From Actinomycetota bacterium (lineage in GTDB: Bacteria > Actinomycetota > Acidimicrobiia > Acidimicrobiales > Ilumatobacteraceae), in assembly GCA_009704065.1 (NCBI GenBank), contig WLEX01000043.1, positions 1 through 8,478 on the forward strand: a stretch of 8,478 nucleotides of DNA, read 5' to 3'. Each line of letters opens with the position of its first letter. Position 1 is the first letter of the stretch. Positions 1-6,528 of the stretch are shown here, piece after piece. The translations under genes were made by a program, and so were the position numbers. The notes below the pieces were generated by a model. That model did no database searches and had not been told where the DNA came from. It worked only from the letters and a program-made list of their open reading frames with translations.

Positions 1-610
1 ATGTGATCTGTTCACTGGTCGCTAGTAAATGGACAATGTCGGCTTCTTGAAACACAGTGTCGGACCCTGGTATCTCGGCTTTTCCGTAACGAGTAACAAG
101 AGCGACGTGCACTGGAGCCGATGAGACACTGTTTCCAGCTAGCGATCCGCTGATACGGCGCTCCACTAGTTGGTAGGTAGACGTTGGGTCGGTCCAATCG
201 GTTGCACCGTCGTGGGGGAGAATTGTCCGCAGAATTCTGCTGCTTGTCCACGCCACTGTCGCAACCGTCGCAATTCCTAGGCGCTCATACACTGCAGCTC
301 GTCGAGGATCGTAAATACGAGCAACTACTCGTTCAACTCCAAAAAGTTCACGAGCAACTCGAGCAATCATGATGTTTGAGTTGTCGCCACTCGTCACTGC
401 CATTACTGCGCTCTCAGAAGTGATGCCCGCCTCAGTGAGTACGTCGCGGTCAAATCCAACACCTATCAAGGTTGTGCCTTTAAATCCTTCTCCAAGCCGA
501 CGAAATGCTGCTGGATTGCGGTCGATGACCACAACCACATGCCCTTGGCTTTCTAGTTCTACAGCCAGCGTGGAACCCACGCGACCGCAACCAACAATTA
601 TCATGTGCAT
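1..610 (-). CDS. trkA: TrkA-family potassium uptake regulatory protein (RCK domain), partial at 3' end
   Basis: This is the N-terminal 203 residues of a TrkA/CeoB-type cytosolic subunit that binds NAD(H) or nucleotide and controls a membrane potassium transporter. The start is the first ATG of MHMIIVGCGRVG. It has an AGGAG ribosome site 5 nt upstream, which favours it over the ATG two codons later. Visible features are the Rossmann loop G7-C-G-R-V-G12, the acidic D30 ending the second strand (VVVVID) that normally holds the ribose of NAD, and the typical DNSNIMIARVAR helix and RIYDPRRA segment near residues 76-105. A TrkA-C (RCK_C) fold begins around residue 145 and is nearly complete (TVFQEADIVHLLA near 185-197). 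Family members are about 215-225 aa, so only some 10-20 residues are missing. The gene starts 8 bp after the permease stop, so it is the fifth visible gene of the potassium operon. No TrkH/KtrB channel subunit is seen, so its likely partner is the adjacent permease; that pairing is inference. Family call very sure. Confidence 0.93.
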   Translation of the reverse strand, partial: MHMIIVGCGRVGSTLAVELESQGHVVVVIDRNPAAFRRLGEGFKGTTLIGVGFDRDVLTEAGITSESAVMAVTSGDNSNIMIARVARELFGVERVVARIYDPRRAAVYERLGIATVATVAWTSSRILRTILPHDGATDWTDPTSTYQLVERRISGSLAGNSVSSAPVHVALVTRYGKAEIPGSDTVFQEADIVHLLATSEQIT

Positions 611-615
611 GAGAA

Positions 616-620
616 CTCCT
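616..620 (-). promoter_or_regulatory. Ribosome-binding site of trkA, overlapping the permease stop codon
   Basis: On the minus strand AGGAG lies 5 nt before the trkA ATG, and its first two bases are the last two bases of the permease TAG stop. Ribosomes ending the permease would sit on this site, so the two proteins are probably made by coupled translation. This is the clearest Shine-Dalgarno sequence in the window and decides the trkA start. Confidence 0.75.
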
Positions 621-2478
621 ATGACTCGGAAATATGCATGTGTGTCGGAACAGACACAACAGCGGTATGGGGACGATGTAAAAGCTTGGCCTTCAGGGCA
701 AATGCGCTTCCGTTATGCAGCCATTGTGTGCGCCAAGAGGTGACAAATTCAGGAATGACCACCGTGATGATGTCGTCGTTGTATCTCTCATCTAACTCAT
801 CAATGAATTTCATCACTGGGCGAGTTAGTTCTCTGTACGGAGAATATTCAATGTGCAGTTCGATGGGAACGTCGTATTCCTGCCATTGTTTTTCAATTCT
901 TTGACGGTCTTCTTCGTCTGTAGCAACGGTTAGGGCAATAAGACGATCAGGATTCAGTGATCGTGCGTATTGCAGTCCGTGAAGAACACCTTTATTAATA
1001 CTTCCGACGAGAACGATCATGGTGTGAGTTTCTCGACGCGGCCAATATCCGGGTGCTACATGAACTGACGTGCGTCCACGGTCGTAATGGCGACCCACTG
1101 AACGGAACGAGGCAACCATGATGGGAATAAGAAGAGCTGGAATCCATGCGCCTTCAGTGAATTTCGAAACCACAACAATGACTGCAATGAGTCCAGTCGT
1201 GAATGCGCCCGTTGCATTGATACCAATTGCCAGTCGCCAACCCTTTTCTCGGAGTCGAAGATGATGAATCACCATTCCGGATTGACTCAAAGTAAATCCA
1301 GTAAAAACACCAAACGCATAGAGGGGTATGAGTTTGGATATGTCGCCATTGAAAGCGACAATAAGAATGCTTGCGACTATGGCAAGGAACAGCACGCCAT
1401 TGGAGAAAACAAGTCGTGTGCCTCTATTAAAGAATTGACGGGGGAGGAAGCCGTCTTTGGCCACAATGGATGCCAAGCGTGGGAAATCTGCATATGCCGT
1501 GTTAGCAGCGAGAATCAAAATGAGAAAAGTACCAATCATGGTGAGCCAAAACATGACTCCTTTGCCGTGATAGAGGTACTCAGCCATCAGGCCAAGTCCG
1601 TTGCCGTCATGTTCGCCTCGGTATGGCTTCAGATGCACTGCCAGAACGGACACTCCAAGGAAGCAACTTCCGAGAATTGCGCCCATCCAGACGAGAGTGG
1701 CAGAGGCATTTTTTGATTCAGGCTTTTCAAAAGCAGGAACACCGTTCGATACTGCTTCAACACCAGACAATGCAACTGCGCCTGAAGAGAATGCTCGCAA
1801 CAACATAAAGATGCCAAGCGAACTTGTTCCCTTGGCAATATCAACTGCTTCAGCACTCAGCATTGATTCGGGAATTGGTCCGACATGTTGTACAAAAATT
1901 CGGTAGAAGCCAGTGATGATCAAAATGACCAGCATGACGATGTAGAAGTAGGTTGGGCCAGCAAATGCTGCACCTGACTCTTTAACGCCACGTAGGTTCA
2001 TGATGGTCATGACGAAGACGCATGCAAGACACAGGGGTACAGCCATGGAGCGGTCGAGTCCAAAGGCGGTACGCATAGCCAATACGCCTCCTGCGACACT
2101 GACTGACACGGTCAGGATGTAGTCGACCAACAAAGAAGAACCAGCGATGAGGGCAGGCGTCGACCCTAGGTTCTCTCTACTAACGATGTAGGCGCCACCA
2201 CCACTTGGGTAGGCGTGAATTGTTTGGCGATAAGACAGCACCACGATGACGAGAAGGATGCAGACGATGATGGCAATCGGCAACAATGGCGCGAATGCCC
2301 GTCGCCCGATACCGGCACCAATGAGAAGAACAACCAAGATTTCGTCGGTGGCATAGGCAGTGGATGAAATTGCGTCAGATGCAAACACCGGAAGTGCAAT
2401 TGCCTTACGTAAGCGCTGATGCTGTTCTTCGGCGCTTGAGATGGGTTTACCGATGAGAAAATTTTTTATCTTTGACAT
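619..2478 (-). CDS. KimA/YdaO-like APC-superfamily potassium permease
   Basis: This 619-aa membrane transporter of the APC superfamily is close in layout to Bacillus KimA, a proton-coupled potassium importer. The ATG start gives the usual N-terminus of about 30 residues before the first helix (LPVFASDAISSTAYATDEIL). Twelve or so hydrophobic helices run to about residue 465. A cytosolic tail follows (about 480-619) with a USP-like fold, including SPYRELTRPV and VIPEFV motifs typical of this subfamily. Residues matching the KimA potassium site as I recall it are D35, Y42, Y120, T123, S238 (Thr in KimA), E241 and Y387; the spacings agree. YPSGGGAYIVSRENLG (residues 90-105) and NTAYADFPRLASIVAKDGFL (326-345) are family hallmarks. 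Databases often label such proteins 'amino acid permease', but the neighbouring Kdp-type sensor pair and TrkA argue for potassium. It begins 69 bp after kdpE with no clear ribosome site. Family sure; substrate probable. Confidence 0.88.
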   Translation of the reverse strand: MSKIKNFLIGKPISSAEEQHQRLRKAIALPVFASDAISSTAYATDEILVVLLIGAGIGRRAFAPLLPIAIIVCILLVIVVLSYRQTIHAYPSGGGAYIVSRENLGSTPALIAGSSLLVDYILTVSVSVAGGVLAMRTAFGLDRSMAVPLCLACVFVMTIMNLRGVKESGAAFAGPTYFYIVMLVILIITGFYRIFVQHVGPIPESMLSAEAVDIAKGTSSLGIFMLLRAFSSGAVALSGVEAVSNGVPAFEKPESKNASATLVWMGAILGSCFLGVSVLAVHLKPYRGEHDGNGLGLMAEYLYHGKGVMFWLTMIGTFLILILAANTAYADFPRLASIVAKDGFLPRQFFNRGTRLVFSNGVLFLAIVASILIVAFNGDISKLIPLYAFGVFTGFTLSQSGMVIHHLRLREKGWRLAIGINATGAFTTGLIAVIVVVSKFTEGAWIPALLIPIMVASFRSVGRHYDRGRTSVHVAPGYWPRRETHTMIVLVGSINKGVLHGLQYARSLNPDRLIALTVATDEEDRQRIEKQWQEYDVPIELHIEYSPYRELTRPVMKFIDELDERYNDDIITVVIPEFVTSWRTQWLHNGSAFALKAKLLHRPHTAVVSVPTHMHISES

Positions 2479-2547
2479 AGTCGCCGAACTACCGGCTCTA
2501 TTACTTTGCCTACAGGTCGCTGTTGTGGCGTGGAATTTAGCGATTTC
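2479..2547 (-). other. 69-bp kdpE-permease intergenic spacer with weak inverted repeats
   Basis: This is the only real gap inside the minus-strand operon. It contains an inverted repeat TCGCT-N17-AGCGA (arms 2539-2543 and 2517-2521 read on the minus strand) just after the kdpE stop. A short GCCG-N6-CGGC repeat (2493-2496 and 2483-2486) lies just ahead of the permease ATG. No good Shine-Dalgarno sequence is visible. A TAGTTC (2486-2491) stands 7 nt before the ATG and only weakly resembles a -10 box. The spacer could carry an internal promoter or an RNA structure that tunes permease output. None of these elements is strong enough to name, and it is too short for a ydaO-type c-di-AMP riboswitch. 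Confidence 0.3.
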
Positions 2548-3234
2548 TTAGCGGGGCTCTAACGGCTCAAATCGGTAACCCATGCCTTGTTCAGTGTGAA
2601 AATAGCGCGGGCGGGATGGTTCAGGCTCAAGTTTTCGGCGAATGTGGGCGAAATGAACTCTGAGGTAGTTCGTCTCATGGCCATACTCCGGGCCCCATAC
2701 AGACTGGAGCAGGTCTTTGCTGGATACCAGTCGGCCGGTATTACGCACAAGAATTTCTACTAAGTGCCACTCCGTCGGCGTGAGTTTGATTTCACCGGCC
2801 TCGTTCAGCACTCTGTTGTGCGAAAAATCAATAGTGAAATGAGGAGTTGCAACTTTGGGGCTCTCGTCATCAGGGCTAGGACGTCGAAGAGATGCGCGAA
2901 GACGCGCAAGTAGCTCTCCCATCCCAAATGGTTTAGCTACGTAGTCGTCGGCCCCTGCGTCTAGCGCTCCCACTTTGTCGAATTCAGTATCTCGTGCAGA
3001 GAGAACGATGATGGGAACGGTGGTCCAATGGCGAAGGGTTCGAATGACTTCCATTCCAGACTTACCTGGTAGGCCAAGATCAAGAATTACTGCATCGGGC
3101 TTGTGTGCAGTGGCTAACTCGAGTGCACGTTCACCACTCTCGGCGAGATCTACCGTGTATCCGCGTGCACGCAGATTGGCACCAAGTGTGCGGCGCAGGT
3201 GGGGCTCGTCGTCCACAACAAGGATGCGAATCAT
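2548..3234 (-). CDS. kdpE: KdpE-type OmpR-family response regulator
   Basis: This DNA-binding response regulator of 228 aa should be phosphorylated by the KdpD-like kinase encoded just upstream. The receiver domain (1-120) has every expected residue: D8-D9 acidic pocket, phospho-acceptor D52 in ILDLGLPG, switch S79 in VLSARD and K101 in VAKPFG. The C-terminal winged helix (about 128-225) ends with the classic NYLRVHFAHIRRKLE and GMGYRFEP. Both the length and these motifs fit KdpE best among OmpR regulators. The start chosen is the ATG of MIRILVVDDE, whose A-T-G-A overlaps the kdpD stop by 4 bp. An in-frame ATG seven codons earlier exists but would add MYGYGSL and lacks a ribosome site. In other bacteria KdpE activates kdpFABC. 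Here the only transport genes in reach are the downstream permease and trkA, so these or the operon itself are the likely targets. Confidence 0.92.
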   Translation of the reverse strand: MIRILVVDDEPHLRRTLGANLRARGYTVDLAESGERALELATAHKPDAVILDLGLPGKSGMEVIRTLRHWTTVPIIVLSARDTEFDKVGALDAGADDYVAKPFGMGELLARLRASLRRPSPDDESPKVATPHFTIDFSHNRVLNEAGEIKLTPTEWHLVEILVRNTGRLVSSKDLLQSVWGPEYGHETNYLRVHFAHIRRKLEPEPSRPRYFHTEQGMGYRFEPLEPR

Positions 3235-5657
3235 GAGTGATCCATATCCGTACATGGCAATGTGACGACAACGGTGAGGCCGCCACCTGGTGTATCGCGA
3301 AGGTCCAATTGACCATTCATGGACGCAATTAATCTGTCCGCGATTGCAAGGCCGAGACCGAGGCCCCCACTCACGGATGTGTCACCGAGACGATGGAAAG
3401 GTTGAAGCACGATCGAGTGCTGATCTGCAGGAATACCTGGACCGTGATCGACAATATGGATGTGTGCATTGTTGTCTTTTTGATGAGCAAAAATGGCAAC
3501 CGAATCAGGTTCGGGGGACCATAACAATGCATTTCCAAGAATGTTGGCAATTGCTCGTTCTAGTAGGGCAGGATCGGCAATTATTTCATCCAACTCGTTA
3601 TCAATCTCAAGACGAATATCGGAGTGATTAGGGCCGGCCTCGTAAATGACAGACGGAATGGCTTCTTCGAGAGAAATGGGACGCAGCACGGGGCGTAGGA
3701 CACCCGACTCAATGCGGCTGAGGTCGAGAAGGTTCGTCACAATTCTGGTGAGTCTGTCTGTTTCGCTTTCGATAGAGAACAGAAAATCCTGCCTTGTTTC
3801 TTCAGACCATTCAACATCGGTTTGTCGAAGGCTAGAAACGGACGCCTTGATGCTTGATAGCGGTGAGCGTAGATCGTGTGAGACTGCGCGCAATATTGCG
3901 GTACGAAGCTCATCGGCACGTGCCAAAGAAGTTGCCTCTACTGCAATCTCGCGAAGGCGTGATTGCTCCAGTGCTCTATTGAGTTGTCCGGCAAATGAGT
4001 GAAGGAGCTTGTGGTCATCAGGAGTAAGAGCATCACCAGTACCGACAAGCATGGTGGATTGGTTCACAGGGATAGCAAAGTTTGTTGTCCGGTCTGAGAT
4101 GTCTGCAGTAATCCCAATTGAAAGAATGGTGTGGGGAGTGGAGGTCGAGGTATCCGATAGCGCTACCCCTTCTAAGTTGAAGCTGCTCATCATTAATTTC
4201 AGAATGTCTTCTGTGGGATCAATGGCATCTGAATCGGTCAGTGCTAGGAGCGTTGACGCTTCTCTCCATGCTTCGTCTGCTTTGTGGGTTTGTTGTTCTG
4301 CATTTGCAACAAAAACAGAAACGATGAATGCAGTGGATATGAACACAAGCAATTCAACGATGTTTTCACGGTGGTTGATGCGAAAGGTGTGGTACGGAGG
4401 TATGAGAAACCAATTCGCAATTACTGGTGCACATACAGCTGTGACCAATCCAGGCCAGCGACCCCCAATAGCAGTGATACCAACTACGGCTAGGAGATAC
4501 AGCGACAAATTTGTTGCTACAGAAATGTCTGTGCGAAATCCCACAAAGAACCTGGTCATCACGACCAAAAGTGCCATCCCAACGAGGAGGCCTGCGATGT
4601 TTCGACCTGGTGAATGGCGTTGCCGACGTTCTGCCGGTTTCCACCGGTTCGATACCTGTTGCGTTGGTACGAGATGAATCTCCACCGGTGAGCTGTGGCT
4701 TAAGAGTTCCGACGCGAGTGTGGGACGTTGGATTCTCGATAGGCGGCTATGTCCTGGCGAGCCAATGACTATCTGGGAAGCATTTTCCGACTCTGCGAAC
4801 GTAATAATTGCGCCTGGCATATCGGAAGAACTGATCTCCACATATCGGCCTCCAAGTTCTTCCGTCAGTTGTTTGCGCGCGCTACGGGTTTCCTGTACTG
4901 ACGGCTGCCCCGGTGCTGTCACATGAAGTCCAATCAATTGACTATTCGATTGATGGGCTAAGCGAGCGCCTCTGCGAAGAAGTTGCAGTGATTGCTCGCC
5001 TTGTCCTAACGCAACAACGATTACCTCGCGAGAGGATGCGTTCTGTGCATTCTCTCTGATGAGAAGAGAGTTCATCCATTGGATCAGAAGCAGTCTCAAT
5101 TGTGAGAACGAGTCAGAATTGAATATCTCCGAATCTTTCGGATTGTGATCGGTGGAGACAAAGACATTGCCGTGGGCGAGACGCCTCCGAATTGCTTGTG
5201 GAGTTATATCAACTATCTCTATTTGGCTGGCGCGACTAAGAAAATCATCTGGCACTCGGCCATCTGGTTGCATGCCAATTATTTCCGTGACCGGCTCAGC
5301 AAGTGACGCAATGTGTTGAACATTGAGCGTTGCAATGACGTCTATTCCAGACTGCAGGATTTCTTCAACATATTCCCAATGAAACCTATTGCCAGATTCC
5401 CGTCCCAAATCGTCGACGAGAACAACGTCCGGACCTTGGGCGATGATCCACGCAACATCTAATGTTTCGGGCCCCACTTGTCCGTCTGCCACTTTTTTAA
5501 GAATCTCGAGAGTGTTGGCACGAGAATGAGTGTCGACCCAGCCAATGGTGACTTGTGTTCCTCTGGTTTTTCTACGAAGAGCTTCATCGAGCATGGCGTA
5601 GGTTGTGCCCACTCCCATTGCGGCGCCGATATAGACACGTAGTCGGCCGAGCTTCAT
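3231..5657 (-). CDS. kdpD: KdpD-type osmosensitive potassium sensor histidine kinase with altered Walker A loop
   Basis: This is an 808-aa membrane kinase with the complete KdpD domain order. The cytosolic KdpD N-domain (about 4-200) is followed by a USP-like domain (210-331), a DUF4118 four-helix membrane core (354-450) and a GAF-like linker (about 480-565). Then come HisKA with phospho-acceptor H594 in VSHDLRSPL, and HATPase_c with N705/N709 (NILGNAL), D737-H-G-P-G, F754 and the GGLGLGLAI lid (764-772). Both catalytic modules look intact. In contrast, the N-domain nucleotide loop reads GAAMGVGTT (11-19), with T18 where KdpD proteins have Lys. The Walker B region reads VDDLGRES rather than the usual VDELAHTN, so ATP binding there may be lost or changed. 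The start MKLGRLRVYIG is the family N-terminus and overlaps the upstream stop codon as ATGA. Longer in-frame starts lie inside the upstream gene and add unrelated sequence. The output partner is the KdpE regulator that follows. Confidence 0.92.
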   Translation of the reverse strand: MKLGRLRVYIGAAMGVGTTYAMLDEALRRKTRGTQVTIGWVDTHSRANTLEILKKVADGQVGPETLDVAWIIAQGPDVVLVDDLGRESGNRFHWEYVEEILQSGIDVIATLNVQHIASLAEPVTEIIGMQPDGRVPDDFLSRASQIEIVDITPQAIRRRLAHGNVFVSTDHNPKDSEIFNSDSFSQLRLLLIQWMNSLLIRENAQNASSREVIVVALGQGEQSLQLLRRGARLAHQSNSQLIGLHVTAPGQPSVQETRSARKQLTEELGGRYVEISSSDMPGAIITFAESENASQIVIGSPGHSRLSRIQRPTLASELLSHSSPVEIHLVPTQQVSNRWKPAERRQRHSPGRNIAGLLVGMALLVVMTRFFVGFRTDISVATNLSLYLLAVVGITAIGGRWPGLVTAVCAPVIANWFLIPPYHTFRINHRENIVELLVFISTAFIVSVFVANAEQQTHKADEAWREASTLLALTDSDAIDPTEDILKLMMSSFNLEGVALSDTSTSTPHTILSIGITADISDRTTNFAIPVNQSTMLVGTGDALTPDDHKLLHSFAGQLNRALEQSRLREIAVEATSLARADELRTAILRAVSHDLRSPLSSIKASVSSLRQTDVEWSEETRQDFLFSIESETDRLTRIVTNLLDLSRIESGVLRPVLRPISLEEAIPSVIYEAGPNHSDIRLEIDNELDEIIADPALLERAIANILGNALLWSPEPDSVAIFAHQKDNNAHIHIVDHGPGIPADQHSIVLQPFHRLGDTSVSGGLGLGLAIADRLIASMNGQLDLRDTPGGGLTVVVTLPCTDMDHS

Positions 5658-6382
5658 TCCTCTATTGTGCCCTGAAGGGATAGTTCCACATCGCTTGAAA
5701 GCGCAAAAATGACTGCTCGGGAAACCTCTAATGGCGCAAACCCCTGTCTTGGCTTGATAACGAGAACTTGCGAAATTCTTGGATCTAGAAATTCGACAAC
5801 GGCTCCACATTCGGGAATGACCACAGTGGGAGAGCCTGCCGAGGCGGATTTATGCCGAGCAATTGTTGGGATTGGTTCTCGGGGAGTGTTGATACAACTG
5901 ATCTCTAAAAACGAGAGATTTGGATCAATACGGTCAATAGATGATTGCCAGAATTCAGTGGCTGATTGAGAAGGGGAGAGAGCGGCAAGGGATTGTTGTT
6001 GTCGGCTCCGCATGGAGTCTCGATTGATGGCGAGCAAATGATGGCGCATCCTTAATGAAGTGATTGTGCTGACACAAAGTCCCAAGACTAAAAAAAGAGA
6101 AATCATCAAGATGTCGGAAGATGAAGACATGCGAAAAGAATTCACGGGCTCTGTATGAAAATAGTTCAGAAATGCACCGGCAGTTAAAGAGGAAAGAATT
6201 CCTGCCAAGGGGTTAGCTGCACCGATTGCAGCGGTAGTGATGGCAAGAATAAGAGCAACGTTGGCAATCGAGAGTCCGTCACTTTGTTGGGCTGTGATTT
6301 TTGCAATTGCAAAAATAAAAGGAGGCCCCAGCCAAAGAGTGAGTCTATGAAGGGTCCATGTTCGTGTGATGCGATCATCCAT
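5654..6382 (-). CDS. Stand-alone DUF4118 membrane protein, KdpD-core-like, first gene of the potassium operon
   Basis: This 242-aa membrane protein resembles the membrane core of KdpD with no kinase attached. Hydrophobic segments lie near residues 14-31, 38-57, 59-75 and 91-109. Between the third and fourth is the DUF4118 signature, AFLNYFHTEPVNSFRM, followed by SSSSDILMISLFLVLG, which parallels NWFLIPPYHTFRI in the kdpD product of the next gene. The rest (110-242) is cytosolic. It ends in a segment (about 190-235, around QVLVIKPRQGFAPLEVSRAV) that could be a degenerate GAF-like fold. There is no HisKA, HATPase or Walker motif. It overlaps kdpD by 4 bp (ATGA), so the two are probably made together and may form one sensor. 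The start is uncertain: the ATG at 6382 is preferred, because the protein then opens with a short charged leader before the first helix. ATGs at 6415 and 6490 are in frame. None has a clear ribosome site. Function unproven. Confidence 0.78.
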   Translation of the reverse strand: MDDRITRTWTLHRLTLWLGPPFIFAIAKITAQQSDGLSIANVALILAITTAAIGAANPLAGILSSLTAGAFLNYFHTEPVNSFRMSSSSDILMISLFLVLGLCVSTITSLRMRHHLLAINRDSMRSRQQQSLAALSPSQSATEFWQSSIDRIDPNLSFLEISCINTPREPIPTIARHKSASAGSPTVVIPECGAVVEFLDPRISQVLVIKPRQGFAPLEVSRAVIFALSSDVELSLQGTIEE

Positions 6383-6527
6383 GGAAACAATTGTCTCTCG
6401 GGGGATGCCACCCATCGGTTGTGTTAGTGGTTTCTTAGCGCAGCAATCTCGGCCATTGAAGTGTGCTATTCGTGGGCAATATGCCCCCAAATGTGGCTTT
6501 AGGGCTGCGAACCCTTACAATTACAGG
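6383..6527. promoter_or_regulatory. Divergent control region between the potassium operon and carD
   Basis: These 145 bp separate the two opposed transcription units and must hold both start sites. Toward carD there is a good -10 box (separate entry). Toward the potassium operon I see no convincing -35/-10 pair; TAAGAA (6432-6437, minus) and CATATT (6479-6484, minus) are weak options. Two inverted repeats could be protein-binding sites: GGGCA-ATA-TGCCC at 6474-6486, and AGGG-N7-CCCT at 6501-6515, the latter in the spacer just ahead of the carD -10 box. Whether KdpE binds either one cannot be told from sequence. Confidence 0.5.
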
Positions 6528-6528
6528 G
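6493..6528 (+). promoter_or_regulatory. Predicted leaderless promoter of carD (-10 TACAAT)
   Basis: TACAAT at 6516-6521 fits the actinobacterial TANNNT -10 consensus and ends 6 nt before the G of the carD GTG. Transcription would therefore begin at or beside the start codon, giving an mRNA with no 5' untranslated leader. This agrees with the absence of a Shine-Dalgarno sequence and with how common leaderless GTG starts are in Actinobacteria. The -35 region (around 6493-6498, GTGGCT) is poor. The exact start site is inferred from spacing only. Confidence 0.6.

Noticed and set aside
1..610. Possible frameshift in trkA because no closed frame spans it
   Set aside because: Reading from 610 to the left edge gives 203 uninterrupted, family-like codons. 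The gene merely lacks its stop within the window.
369..743. Plus-strand open frame across the trkA/permease junction
   Set aside because: It spans two real minus-strand genes and has no domain.
1261..1716. 151-aa open frame on the plus strand inside the permease gene
   Set aside because: It is antisense to a clearly conserved membrane protein. Its composition has no recognisable domain or ribosome site, so it is a shadow of the real gene.
2479..2547. c-di-AMP (ydaO-type) riboswitch ahead of the KimA-like gene, as in Bacillus
   Set aside because: The gap is 69 bp, too short for that riboswitch, and no matching conserved core is seen.
4009..4677. 222-aa open frame on the plus strand inside kdpD
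   Set aside because: It is opposite the DUF4118/GAF part of kdpD and has no recognisable motif; it is an artefact of codon composition.
5658..5810. Longer kdpD start adding 51 residues
   Set aside because: These codons lie inside the upstream DUF4118 gene in another frame. The extra residues look unlike any KdpD, whereas MKLGRLRVYIG is the normal N-terminus and overlaps the stop as ATGA.
6366..6527. In-frame ATG extending CarD by 54 residues
   Set aside because: The added sequence is not CarD-like, crosses the probable promoter, and partly overlaps the opposite gene. The GTG at 6528 matches the family start.
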